Assembly (NCBI GenBank): GCA_963576725.1
Contig: OY755241.1
Span: 60,137,071 to 60,201,070, forward strand
Direction: 5' to 3'
Length of the DNA: 64,000 nucleotides
Source: Azorinus chamasolen
Lineage: Eukaryota; Mollusca; Bivalvia; Cardiida; Solecurtidae
Both the position numbers and the translations under genes were made by a program. The notes under the pieces were generated by a model. It did not search any database. It was not told the DNA's origin and worked only from the letters and a program-made list of their open reading frames with translations. This document shows positions 28,758-39,245 of this stretch, one piece after another; position 1 is the stretch's first letter; the number at the start of each line of letters is the position of its first letter.

Positions 28758-28899
28758 ACAATAGAACCAGCGTGTGTAAGACAGATCGTAGCTTAATACA
28801 GGAGTTTTCTGTATTGCGTTTGCCCTGCATAGAACAACCACCTGCCTTTTAAAGACTCAAGGTTAAAAAGTAAATGAGCGCTTAAAACAGGTTCTATTG
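28758..28899. mobile_element. palD MITE, left side shortened
   Basis: CAATAGAACCAGCGTGTG to GCTTAAAACAGGTTCTATTG. The hairpin is reduced to AATACAGGAGTTTTCTGTATT. Confidence 0.65.
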
Positions 28900-29022
28900 T
28901 GTGCGTCTTGTAGCTAAGAAAATGTCAATTATTTCGATACCAAATTTATCTATGGTGTTGTCTGAAAACGTTTTAAATGATTCTTATACGTGAAGTGAAG
29001 TTTTGTTTTTGGTGTCAGTATA

Positions 29023-29226
29023 CAGTAACAGCTCTCTAAACAGGGCGTTAAATTTGGTATAAATTACGGTCTTGTAGACAGGTGGCAGATTAATGCAGGG
29101 TAAAAGTCATTCAGAAAGCTCCCGTAGGAGCTTTCTGCATGACTTTCACCCTGCATTAAGCAGCCACCTGCACAAAGGTGTCTAAATTCTTCTCTACTAG
29201 AATTCCGGTTTAGAGAGGTTTTACTG
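29023..29226. mobile_element. palD MITE, full length
   Basis: CAGTAACAGCTCTCTAAACA to CGGTTTAGAGAGGTTTTACTG, with TA flanks. Long hairpin GGTAAAAGTCATTCAGAAAG with apex AGCTCCCGTAGGAGCT. Same subtype as 43131. Sequence 29230-29525 is unassigned. Confidence 0.8.
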
Positions 29227-29527
29227 TATATTTAATTTGAGTGTTTGGATTAGCGATGCGTTACTGTATATAGTATAAACCGTCGTTATTTCGTAGTTGG
29301 GTCACATTTACAGCTGATGTGGTGCCACTGACCAGGAGCCAAACAACAACCCATTCCCTTCGGAAGGTGTAGGTTTTGTATAAAATCCCAAGTGAAAACC
29401 AAGACAAAGTAGGAAGAATTGTGGTGAGTGAAATGACGAAAATTCAATAAACAGCTTATTCCCTCGATAATCGTATATTTTGTGTAGATTTATGAGATAT
29501 GTATTCAGTTGTGTATATATCGATGTT

Positions 29528-29721
29528 CAGTAGAATCTGTCCTAAGCGGCTATTCATTTATTGAATATACGAATATTAACATGCAGGTGGTTGCTTAAAG
29601 CAGGGCAAATGTAATGCAGAAAGCGCTTCTGCATCACATTTGCCCTGCATAAAGATACTACCTGCCGTAGATACACATAATTAGTCATCTTTTTTATGGC
29701 CGCTTAAGACAGGTTCTACTG
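29528..29721. mobile_element. palD MITE, full length
   Basis: CAGTAGAATCTGTCCTAAGC to GCTTAAGACAGGTTCTACTG, TA on the right. The hairpin apex is shortened to AAAGCGCTTCTGCATC, losing CTCCTATAGGAG. Sequence 29725-30039 is unassigned. Confidence 0.72.
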
Positions 29722-30039
29722 TACAACATTTAGCTGATATTGTGTAACAGCACAGAACTATTTCGAACATTTGTCGTGCAATTCTGAATGTTTAGTGAAA
29801 GATTTAGAGTGCTCACATTAAATGTATTCCTTGAAATCAGACAGATCTGCAACAGTTTGCAACCATTCACGTGTAACCAAAACCCCTTTGAAAGCCATAT
29901 TGAAACAATTGCCATAGAAACATACTTATACCTGAATCATCTGAATCTACATTTAATGCAAACTGTTCGACATACTGTTAGTAGTTTCTTAAACACTTCA
30001 AAGGATTTGAAGTAAGTTACAATTGCTTCAGATCAGTCT

Positions 30040-30252
30040 TTAACCCTTACGATGCTGAATTTTCAAATAGACCATCCCAAAACTCAAACAGGTCAAGTTT
30101 ATTGTGAATATTTAGAGATTTTTTCAATGAAAAGTGTAACATGACAAACAGCGCAGACTCTGATGAGAGGGCTCCTCTAGGAGCCCTCTCATCTGGGTCT
30201 AAACTGTTTGCAAAGGCCATTAGTTACACGTGTCATGCACAGTAAGGGTTAA
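30040..30252. mobile_element. palG MITE, full length
   Basis: TTAACCCTTACGATGCTGAA to CATGCACAGTAAGGGTTAA. Hairpin GATGAGAGGGCTCCTC / GAGCCCTCTCATC with T·T mismatch. Flank GGTCAAGTTTATTGTGAATA matches 16.85 kb. Confidence 0.78.
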
Positions 30253-30274
30253 ACAAACAGCTTTTGCAGCGTCA

Positions 30275-30484
30275 TAAGGATGTCTTACTTTTTCGTTGTC
30301 ATCTGCAGAATTGGTAGTCTGCAACATTTTTCCTGTGTTTTATTTTTCTTTCAAAAATATTAACCACATTAACATAACAAACAGTTTGGATCCCGATGAG
30401 ATACCGAGTTACTCGGCGTCTCATCTGGATCCAAACTGTTTGCATAGGTAATCACAGATGTGACATTGGCAGCGAAAGAGTTAG
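30275..30484. mobile_element. palA MITE
   Basis: Left end decayed (CTTTTGCAGCGTCATAAGG). The flank has TTGTCATCTGCAGAATTG, hairpin GGATCCCGATGAGATACCG / GGCGTCTCATCTGGATCC, end GGCAGCGAAAGAGTTA. Confidence 0.7.
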
Positions 30485-30604
30485 TGTTTTGATAAGTGGG
30501 ATCAGTTATGCACAGCTTGCACGTGCTTGAGAACGACATATGGCATTACCTGGCTTAATGCATGTACTGACTTCGACATTCGAGAGTGACGGTTTAATTT
30601 GATG

Positions 30605-30775
30605 TACAGTGTAGCAACGTTAAATGTCGTAAGGCTGACGCTAAATGTCGGAACCAACGCTAAATGTCGTTATATGTAACTCGACGTTATATGTAACTCG
30701 TGGAACGCCAAATGTCCCAACAAATGCTACTGCCGCTATGTGTCAACATCAACGCTAAAAGTCGCTCTCCTTTAT
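30605..30775. repeat. Spaced motif array ACGCTAAATGTCG
   Basis: Eight variants of ACGYTAAATGTCG are spaced 12-35 bp apart (AACGTTAAATGTCG, GACGCTAAATGTCG, AACGCTAAATGTCG, CGTTATATGTAACTC twice, ACGCCAAATGTCC, CCGCTATGTGTC, ACGCTAAAAGTCG). Spacing is irregular, so it is not a simple tandem repeat. Confidence 0.6.
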
Positions 30776-30799
30776 AAGCACTCTTTTGTAGTATTACTT

Positions 30800-31195
30800 C
30801 ATAGTTTAAGCTCCCGACGTATCCCGGAACAGTGATCAAAGGCTTTCCGGGATGAACCGGGTGCGACCGTAAAGGCCTGTTCCCACTGTCACGGTGCTGG
30901 TCCCGGTACCCTACGGTACCTCCCGGCGAAGAAATAGCCGGCATTCCGAGACCTTATTTCTAAAAAATAAATGTACGTTCCCATATTCCCGACGTTGCCT
31001 CGGTGTACCCCCGGTTTAGAAGCAGGATCTTCCAGTTTGACCCCGGACTATCCCGGTTAGGCACGGTGTATTTACGGTGTAGGGCCGGCGTGTTTCCCGG
31101 CTGAACACGATACAACACGGCGTGACCCCGGTCGTCGCTGGTAGTGCCGCGGTGGCCGCCGGTATCGTCCCGTCATATCCCGGGTGTGCGCCGGT
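30800..31195. other. GC-rich island dense in CCCGG
   Basis: About 400 bp with many CCCGG, CCGGT and GGTACC words, including CCCGGTACCCTACGGTACC, inside AT-rich DNA. The many CpGs may indicate a young or unmethylated insertion. Open frames here lack domain character. Origin unknown. Confidence 0.5.
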
Positions 31196-31199
31196 TCTG

Positions 31200-31512
31200 C
31201 TCTTTTTGCTATTAGAATTTGGAAGATGTTTCTTTACTTTGTTATATGTCTACAATGTTCCACCTTCCACGTTTCGCCATAACTATTTTGTTAATGAATA
31301 TTTAGTAAGTATCGGAATTTGGAATAAACACAGGAACCGTCTGATCAGGGTCTGCTCTGTTTGCTATTATACTTTGAAATATCTGTTTCTTTGCTGTCTA
31401 AAATGTCTACACTGTTCCACCTTCCATATTTCTTTATAAGTATTTTTGTTAATGAATATTTAGTAGTTATTGAAATTTGGAATAAACTTAGAACAGGGAA
31501 AGGGTTAATAGA
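31200..31512. mobile_element. Two partial palB-prime MITEs
   Basis: Two copies of a palB subfamily right side (GTTCCACCTTCCA, TTTCTTTATAAGTA-like, GAATATTTAGTAGTTATTG, TTTGGAATAAAC). The second has half a hairpin (GGAACCGTCTGATCAGGGTC) and ends AACAGGGAAAGGGTTAA. The same subfamily occurs at 39.25 and 40.6 kb. Confidence 0.6.
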
Positions 31513-31879
31513 TGCGTGTACTTTACATACAGCGTTTTGTTTGACTGGCAGCGATACAATTTTGAATAATCTAATAGATTACTTGTCTCGTTGACCAAGA
31601 TACAGGCAGACAAGCGTCGATGTTATTTTTCCTTGAACACTAAGCCTTGTATTGGATTGAGCACTCCGCCTTTCTTCATCATCTCTTTGGCCAATAATGA
31701 AATCTCACGGCATTTCCACCAATTTCACTTACCAGAATTGTAGTAGTAACACAATCTCGCGATCACTTTCACACTTATTGGGTATTTGCCGGTGGTTTTC
31801 TCAATATATCTGTGTTAACTTTCCCGTCAACGTATACAGCATTAACGCTAGCTTGAACAAACATCCATTAAAGAACGAA

Positions 31880-31978
31880 CTGTGTAACTGTGTGTGTTGA
31901 TGTGTTGTGTGTGCGTTCGCATGTGCATGCAGGTGTGTCTGTGCGTGCATGGGGTTTGTCTGTGCGTGCGTGTGAAAA
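31880..31978. repeat. GT-rich low-complexity tract
   Basis: Imperfect TGTGTG/TGCGTG repeats. Reading frames through it on either strand (His-rich on minus) are artefacts. Sequence 31513-31879 is unassigned. Confidence 0.8.
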
Positions 31979-32144
31979 TATATTAATGAAAATGTGAAAA
32001 TGTAACTGTTCAGATACCGTGCAACACGGTAAATTTGACCTGTTTGAATGTTTGACATTTCAGCGATGAAAAAGTTAAGTAGCATACATACATGTATATG
32101 TATGAATAATCAGGATGACCCAAAATTACCCGCTCTTTAAATTT

Positions 32145-33125
32145 AATAAGAGGGCCATGATGGCACTGATATAGCTCACCAATCAGAGGAGAAGACACTC
32201 AAAACATTCAATATATGTTTCTAAAGAAAACTGGCCACCCCTGGCCTGGGGCCAATTTTTACCCAAGGGCTACAATTTATATAATAGTTTTAACTTTTGT
32301 AGAGGACCTGAACATCATGCTATTTGCCATATATAATGCTGATCTAATGTTATCTCCCAGTTTCAGGAGAAGATTTTCAAAGTTTTCACTATAAATGTTT
32401 AAATAGCCCAACCTGGGGCGGGGCCAATTTTGATCCCAGGGGCATAATTTATATAACTTTTGTAGAGGACCTGAACATGATGCTATGAGCCAAATATGAA
32501 AGCTGAGAACCTTCCATTTTCAGAGAAGAGTTTCAAAATTTTCACCATATCTTTTTATTGAAAATTGCCCACCCATCGGGCGTTGCCAATTACGACCACT
32601 GGGGCATAATTTACAAAACTTTCTTAGAGGACCGGCATATGATGCTATTTCAAATATGAAAGCAAAGAACCTTCCCGTTTCAGAGATGAAGAATTTCAAA
32701 GTTTTCACTATATATATTAATATCTATTGAAAACTGCCCACCCCTGGGGCGGGGCCAATTTTGACCACAGAGGCACACTTTATAGAACTTTTGTAGAGAA
32801 CCTGAACATGATGCTATGTGTCAAATATGAAAGCTGAGAACATTTCAGTTTCAGAGGAGAATATTTTAAAGTTTTCACTATAAAGTTTTCACTATTTTCT
32901 ATTGCAAACTGCCCACCTCTGGGGCGGGGCTAATTTTGACACCAGGGCCATAATTTATATACCTTTGTAGAGGACCTGAACATGATGATATGTGCCACAT
33001 ATGAAAGCTGAGAACCTTCCAGTTTCAGAGGAGAAGGTTTTCAAAAGTTTTACTATATGTTTCTATTGAAAACTGCCCATCCCTGGGGCGGGACCAATTT
33101 TGACCCCAGGAGGTCCTCTAAAGAT
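32145..33125 (+). mobile_element. L-family element, 5' end and six-monomer array
   Basis: The 5' end is AGAGGGCCATGATGGCACTG with AGCTCACC, followed by six monomers. The GGCCAATTT landmark occurs near 32251, 32423, 32585, 32754, 32929 and 33093, a period of 162-175 bp. The 3' hairpin end is absent. Arrays between conserved ends are known for molluscan pearl/HINE-type elements; assignment to that group is inference. Confidence 0.7.
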
Positions 33126-33339
33126 TAGGGGAGACTATTGGGTCTAATTTTAGCATGTTACTTTGATTCAAGCATATAATGCACGACATACTCGAGGAGT
33201 GCTTTCTAAGCATTCAAATTCACTAAATTCCAGGAGCGTCCTAGGGGGCTTTGCCCCCCCCCCCCCCGCCCCACAGGAAACACTTACCACCCCTGGACCC
33301 CAGCTTACCTTTCCTGTTTACGCCCACGTCCACCCCACC

Positions 33340-33640
33340 CCTAAAATCAAATCCAGGATTCGTCTCTGGGAGTTGTAGGTTTTGTAGGGCCACTGTTGTT
33401 TATGGCTTGCATAGAGCAAACTTCTTTCCGAACATTTCAGTTATTTTAAAACTGATATTGCTACCAGTAGGTTCTTGTTCATGTGAGCGCAGTTTTAGCG
33501 TTTTGCGTAGACTTAAAACTTGGTGTAGGATAAGAATGGTAGAAGAGAACGTCTTAATTACATAGCTCTCATGCATATTCACGGACAATATATGTCTATT
33601 AATAGACTTAAAATTTAGCAGATGTGGGACAGTACATGCA
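33340..33640 (+). pseudogene. hAT transposase C-terminal (dimerisation) remnant
   Basis: The frame encodes NISVILKLILLPVGSCSCER then SFSVLRRLKTWCRIRM and EENVLIT, matching the hAT C-terminal dimerisation region (…CERSFSxLRRLKTxLRSxM…). A frameshift at about 33562 moves the expected ALMHIHG segment into the next frame. The N-terminal zinc finger and catalytic core are not present upstream; that sequence is a C-rich tract (33255-33270). A dead fragment. Confidence 0.8.
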
Positions 33641-33644
33641 GGCG

Positions 33645-34430
33645 CAGAACAAATCTAGCATTTGTAAACAAGAATGGTTGTAATGCGTGATGAATCAGTT
33701 AAATTAAATGCCATGTGCAGAATAATATTGTTTCATTTGTTTCAATTTTGTCGGTTTGTACAAGAATTCACATATTTTGTCATTATCTCACTTACTATTC
33801 AACACATTGAATTCATCTTTAAGCACCTTATAGTAGACGTTCTTTGTATCGTCTGATGCAAATTTTAGTGACGTCATTTGACGCAAAACTGCAAACAAGC
33901 TGTATTAAATTCCTGTAAAAATGTCTGCAGCGGCAGATTTCGATTGACTGTACGAAGTTTAATTTCCATTTACAAGCCATGAATCCGGTTCAATGTAATA
34001 TTTATATGCTGTTACATTGTTCATTGAATAGAGAAGCCAGTCTGTTTGTTTTTTTATCAAAATGCGTCAGATTATGAGCGTTGTTGTTATTCTTCGGAAG
34101 GGTAAAAAACGTCACACACGGTAAAAAACGCACGATAAATGGTTTGTGTAATAGTTTACGCAAATTAAAATACTTCTATTCAGTGTTGTTAATATGAATT
34201 TTTTAAATGGAATGTTCATAACTTCTTTCAAATAATATCTGGAACATTATAATTATGTAAAAAAGATTTACTTAAATATTCAGTTTTTACAATAGGGTAA
34301 AATATGTCACACGCCTGATGTAAATAGGCGCCGTTGTTTCGAAAACACTCACGTCGTCGTAATTGTATTTCAGCCAACAGCGCCAGAATGAAAAAAAAAT
34401 AGTGCAAGGTCAAGGGGAAAAAAGAAAACA
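33645..34430. other. Unassigned stretch
   Basis: AT-rich. Contains a small direct repeat GGTAAAAAACGTCACAC / GGTAAAAAACGCACG near 34100. No recognised gene. Confidence 0.4.
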
Positions 34431-34434
34431 TGAA

Positions 34435-36013
34435 ACAAGAGGGCCATGAGGCCCTGAAGCGCTCACCTGAGATAACCCCAGGGGCTGGGCCATTTTTGAC
34501 CACACGAAATCATGTGGACAACCTTGGTAGAGAACCACAAGGCAAAGCAGTTACAGGCCTTACAGTTTCAGAAGAAGATTTTTAAAGATTTTCCTATAAA
34601 AAACTGATAAGCCCTTGGGCGGGGGCCATTTTTGGCCCGGGGTCATAATTTGAACAAAATTTGAAGAGGACCATCAGATCATGCTACATGTTAGATATCA
34701 AAGGTCTAGGCCTTACAGCTATAGAGAAGAAGATTTTTAAAGATTTTCCTATGAAAAACTGATAAGCCCTTTGGCGGGGCCATTTTTGGCCCAGGGGTTA
34801 TAATTTGAACAATATTTGTAGAGGCCCATAAGATCATGCTACATACCAAATATCAAAGGTCTAGGCCTTACAGTTTCTGAGAAGAAGATTTTTAAAGATT
34901 TTCCTATGAAAAACTGATAAGTCCATGGGCGGGGCCATTTTTGGCCCGGGGGTCATAATTTGAACAATATATGTAGAGGACCATAAGATCATGCTACATA
35001 CCAAATATCAAAGGCCTAGGCCTTACAGTTTCAGAGAAGAAGATTTTTAAAGATTTTCCTATGAAAAACTGATAAGCCCTTGGGCGGGGCCATTTTTTGG
35101 CCCGGGGTCATAATTTGAACAATCTTTGTAGAGGACCATAAGATCATGCTACATACCAAATATCAAAGGTCTAGGCCTTACAGTTTCAGAGAAGTGTTTT
35201 AAAGATTTTCCTATGAAAAAATGATAAGCCCTTGGACGGGGCCATTTTTGCCCCGGGGGCCATAATTTGAACAATCTTTGTAGAGGACCATAAGATCATG
35301 CTACATACCAAATATCAAAGGTTTAGGCCTTACAGTTTCAGAGAAGAAGATTTTTAAAGATTTTCCTATGAAAATTCCTTATTACCATATATGGAAAAAA
35401 TGATAACGCCCTCTGGCGGCCATGTTTTCTGCCGGATCAACATTCTTTTAACATTTTTGAAGTCTATCAACTGAGAAACATTTTGGTGAAAACTATATTC
35501 AAATCGGACAAGTCATTCTGGAATGAATGAATGAATGAATGGTGTTTTACGGCCCATCGACACTGATGGTCATATAGAGCCGAATAAATAATGTAAATAA
35601 AACTATATGATGAAATCAAATAAGGACAATCTCACTAGATTATGTAAATGTCATCCCGATCAACAGGATTGTAAATAAAATAAGGACAAAACATAATATA
35701 CATTATACTTTTTAAATTTTAGAATATATATTAAATATATATTTATAATATATATATATTAATTCATTCTGGAGAAGATTTTTCTAGATATTGTGTACGG
35801 TTGCCATGGCAACAAGACCGATGGCCCCACCCACTATCTTTTAACAACTTTTGAAGCACCAACCAACAGTATGTATCTGACCAAGTTTGGTTACAATTGG
35901 GCAATCGGTTTCAGAGAAGAAGTCGTTTGAAATTGTTGACGGACAGACAGACGGACGACGGACACAGGGGTATCACAATAGCTCACCTTGAGCACTTTGT
36001 GCTCTGGTGAGCT
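34435..36013 (+). mobile_element. L-family element, both ends present
   Basis: Starts ACAAGAGGGCCATGAGGCCC then GCTCACCTGAG. The core has six monomers of about 155 bp (GGGCCATTTTTGG near 34489, 34625, 34779, 34934, 35089, 35241). The end region has GGACAGACAGACGGACGACG and ACAATAGCTCACCTTGAGC, hairpin, GGTGAGCTAAAAA. The 5' GCTCACC repeats inverted in the 3' hairpin. It is interrupted at 35523-35763 by a non-LTR fragment. No coding capacity. Confidence 0.82.
35523..35763 (-). mobile_element. Second non-LTR family, 3' end fragment, with target duplication
   Basis: A (GAATGAAT)n tail followed by GGTGTTTTACGGCCCATCGA and GGTCATATAGAGCCGAA, the same 3' end as at 43049, 49298 and 53671. It is flanked by the 10-bp duplication TCATTCTGGA (35513-35522 and 35764-35773). 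The tail on the left places the element on the minus strand. The 5' side degenerates into a TA-rich tract. Confidence 0.82.
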
Positions 36014-36236
36014 AAAAACGGAAAAAATATTTAATTTCTAAACAAAAGAAAAAAAGTGATATTGAAATATCACTATCCGCAAAAAGAAAAAGAGCTGAAC
36101 GCATACGCAAGACTGAACTTAAAGAAATACTGACGGAGAACATATGCAGAAAGAAAACGGAATTAAATTAATTTATTAAACAGAAGTTTGTCATCGGATT
36201 CACCTCGCATAGTAATAGATCTACCAGAAATGTGTA

Positions 36237-36500
36237 ACAAGAGCACCACAAGCGGGTGCAAACGCTCGTCTGGTGCCATTGTCAAACATTATAAAGGGCC
36301 ATAACTCCAAACATTTGAAATAAAGAGTTATAGTTATGTAGGGGCCTTCCCCTCAATGAGATCTACTAACCTATGAAGTTTCATGTTGATACTTGTTATA
36401 CTTTTCGAGTTATGGTCAATGTTAATATTTCGGACGACGACAACGATGCGGACGCCGACGTTACAATAGCTCGTGATTTCATTGGAACAGACGAGCTAAA
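36237..36500 (+). mobile_element. M-family mini element
   Basis: About 264 bp. It starts ACAAGAGCACCACAAGCGGG (hairpin GCACC...GGTGC) with GCTCGTCTG at 36264. It ends GGACGACGACAACGATGCGG ... ACAATAGCTCGTG ... CAGACGAGCTAAAAA. The 5' GCTCGTCTG is exactly inverted at 36488-36496. Same plan as L and N with different pairing sequences. Confidence 0.75.
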
Positions 36501-36799
36501 AACAGAATGGTAAAATGCATGGCTGTAGCAAAGTTGAAGAGCAAAACGGAGCGATGATTCGCGCTCAGTTATGTAGACTATTAACTACGTCTACGAGCGG
36601 GGAAAATATAAACACTATCAAGAAAATATCGTTATGAAAACGTAATAATAATAATAGTAATTCTGTTTTAAGCGAATAATAAGTTTAACAGAATAGTATC
36701 CATTTTTGTTTAAAATAACGATGCGCGCTGGGTATCGTTGCCGTGATCTGTACGTTTAAACCTCAACGTCGTGTTACATGTAGGTATACCAACAGTGCA

Positions 36800-36902
36800 C
36801 ATAACGTCTTTACGTTTGACCTGCATGAAGCTACCATGTGCCTGTTTAAGGCACATAATTAGACCACTTTTTGATAGCCGCTTAAGAAAAATTCTACTGT
36901 AT
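36800..36902. mobile_element. palD right half
   Basis: ACGTTTGACCTGCATGAAGC to GCCGCTTAAGAAAAATTCTA CTG. The left half is absent. Confidence 0.55.
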
Positions 36903-36964
36903 AGCATTTCCTCATTCAAAGCAATGTCGACACATCAAACCGGATTTTCCTTCACAATTAACTG

Positions 36965-37260
36965 AATCCTGTAGAACCTTCATTGTACGTTGTGTTTCAA
37001 AACGTACTCGTTTAATTGGAATCGGTAGACGATGGTGAGACTGTACTAACAAGCGTCTGCCTGATCACGACTTCAAGGCTGTCGCGAAGTATTTTAACGT
37101 TTTCGTCTTATTACATATATTTCAGATTCTCGCATACAAATCATCTTATAGAGTAAAGTCTCACGAATCCACTGATACCTATATTAGCTTATGACTCGCT
37201 GTATTTATCGAGTTATCTTTGATTAAATATTATGGCGCGATCATTCAGCAGTCGATCTGT
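36965..37260. repeat. Duplicated block, copy 1 (matches 42528-42845)
   Basis: CTGTAGAACCTTCATTGTAC through GGCGCGATCATTCAGC aligns along its length with 42.53-42.85 kb. Landmarks: ACAAGCGTCTGCCTGATCA, TATTTTAACGTTTTC, ATGACTCGCT. It lies directly upstream of the candidate promoter at 37276. Confidence 0.8.
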
Positions 37261-37273
37261 GTATTGTTGTTTT

Positions 37274-37300
37274 GATGACGTCATAGTCATAGTATAAAAA
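37274..37300 (+). promoter_or_regulatory. Candidate promoter: CRE/ATF site plus TATA box
   Basis: GATGACGTCA (TGACGTCA at 37276-37283) is followed 10 bp later by TATAAAAA (37293-37300). A start about 30 bp downstream would fall near 37323-37330, just before a short exon. The arrangement is that of a compact inducible promoter. It may also be part of an unrecognised repeat, since palB copies contain TGACGTCA too. Confidence 0.45.
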
Positions 37301-37324
37301 GCCAGCGTCTCATCTGCGGCCTCA

Positions 37325-37360
37325 GAAGGTAACTGACATTTGCGGGAAATGGACAGACAG
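37325..37360 (+). CDS. Candidate first exon (ATG plus splice donor)
   Basis: Downstream of the TATA box the sequence reads GGGAAATGGACAGACAG|GTGAGA: ATG at 37349, four codons (M D R Q), then a consensus splice donor at 37361. No downstream exon is recognised, so the product is unknown. The support is positional only. Confidence 0.3.
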
Positions 37361-37993
37361 GTGAGAACGACTGAATGAAATGCACAGATCTGGTCACATA
37401 TTTATACTAATTTTATAATACTTCTATGTCCATAGGATCAAAGATCTAATATACAAAGATCTGGGAACAAACTGAAATGGAATGAATATATGAATATTCA
37501 TAGATTTAATTAATACTTATAATATAATACATATTATCCTGACATTGTGATATATTTATTAAACATTATTTGGTCTGAATTAAAGCTCAGATCCGGGCTG
37601 CTATAAATAAACAAGAGGGCCATTGGCCCTATATCGCTCACCTGAGTTACAGTAATACATGTATATTGACATGTTAATTTTTCAGTGGACAACATTTCTA
37701 GCAGATGAAATAAGCTTAGTGTACTGCTTTCACCCTTTAACTGCTGAATAAACTTGAACTGAATTCAGAACTAATACCAAGTGACTGGTTGACCAAGACC
37801 TAAACTGTTTACAACTTGTGCCATTTTTGCCTTAGCTCAAAATGCCTAAAACTGGTCTTTGAGAAATTCAAATGACTTCAATAAAGCTATGCAATTATAC
37901 CTTGACCCAGGTATATAGGCAAATAGAGTGCTAGGCAGTACATAATGCCAGTTTTTGTGTGAAATGACCAATAAGAATATCTTTAAAAATCGT

Positions 37994-38390
37994 TTAACCC
38001 TTTCCCTCATATAAAGCTGTTTTTATGCATTAGCAAACAGAGTAGACTCAGATCAGACGACTCCTACGGAAGCTGTCTGATCTGGGTCTTCTCTGTTTCT
38101 TTTGACACAATATAGATCGGATTCTACAGTTTTTGTCAAAGCAAAAACTTCTCTTCAGAGAAATAATGTGTTTTACACATTAAAAATAAGAGTAGACTAG
38201 ATCAGACGGCTGCTATAGAAGCTGTCTGATCAGGGTCTGCTCTTTTTACATTTGACAAGATATAGATTTGATTTTACAGTTTTTTTCAAAGCTAAAACTT
38301 CTATTTATGGCAATAACAATTTTTTTAAGCATTAGCAAACAAGAGTGGTCCCAGATCAATTTTTGTCAAAGCAAACAGGTTAAGGGTTAA
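37994..38390. mobile_element. palB MITE with triplicated hairpin region
   Basis: TTAACCCTTTCCCTCATATA to AAGGGTTAA. Inside, the hairpin plus flank (AGATCAGACGRCTSCTA ... GATTCTACAGTTTTTGTCAA) is repeated three times, the last degenerate. An internal tandem expansion. Confidence 0.65.
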
Positions 38391-38670
38391 TAGGTGTTTA
38401 GAAATAATTCTAGCTCTAGGTGTGAATATCTGAAGATAATTCAATTAAACGGGTCATTAGTATTTTTAACAATTGAAATTGAGAAGAGTTACCTCTACTG
38501 TTATAATGAAGTTATATTTACTTAGTTATTTCATTAATATCATACAAGATTCAGACATTTTAGAACTTTTTAATGTGTTGTCATCAAATTTTATGAAAAA
38601 AGTAATATTTAAGATGCTTTTTGGGGCAGCAGACTTAATCCACAGTAGTAAGTTTAACACCTATCATTGT

Positions 38671-38690
38671 TAAGGGGGGGGGGGGGGGGG
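38671..38690. repeat. Poly-G tract
   Basis: About 18 consecutive G, a potential G-quadruplex or assembly weak point. Confidence 0.9.
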
Positions 38691-38939
38691 CAAATGCATT
38701 ATCATGTTTTCTTAAGAATTACCATGACTTATATCAGTTGGGCCATTTCATAATCATGTTTTCACAGTTTTCTTAAACATTACCATGACTTACATCAGTT
38801 GGGTTTGGACCCAGATCAAAAGTCTAGATGGTGATCATTTTCCTTGATTGCCTGAATTGTTACTTTCCTATATCTCTCACATCTAATTTGAGAGACATTG
38901 GAAGACACCATTTAACATCACTCACACTACACACTGGGG

Positions 38940-39160
38940 TTAATGGGTCAAAATGCCTTTAATGTTTCGTCTGCAACAAAAAGTTATTGTCATCTGCTTC
39001 AATTCTTAAAATAAACTTACTTTCATTTTTTTGCAAAAATATGGTTAAGATGACAAACAGTTTGGATCCTGATGAGACGCCGCAGTATGCGGCCTCTCAT
39101 CTGGATCCAAACTGTTTGCATAGGTAATCACAGTTTCACCACTAGCATGCAAAGAGTTAA
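38940..39160. mobile_element. palA MITE, full length
   Basis: TTAATGGGTCAAAATGCC to CTAGCATGCAAAGAGTTAA. Hairpin GGATCCTGATGAGACGCCG with apex GCCGCAGTATGCGGC and T·T mismatch. Flank TTATTGTCATCTGCTTC. Confidence 0.75.
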
Positions 39161-39245
39161 GAGTCAGCATTGACCTGGAGAGATTTTACTGCCAAGCAGC
39201 TGTAACTTTGACCTGCTGCTGGTCTGCAGATCTGGAGTTGTTTAT

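Noticed and set aside
28060..28852. Several 78-91-codon frames on both strands
   Set aside because: They lie within element K, whose direct and inverted internal repeats generate mirrored frames; peptides show no family features.
34228..34503. 91-codon minus-strand frame
   Set aside because: It spans the boundary of an L element and unassigned DNA, with no coherent composition.
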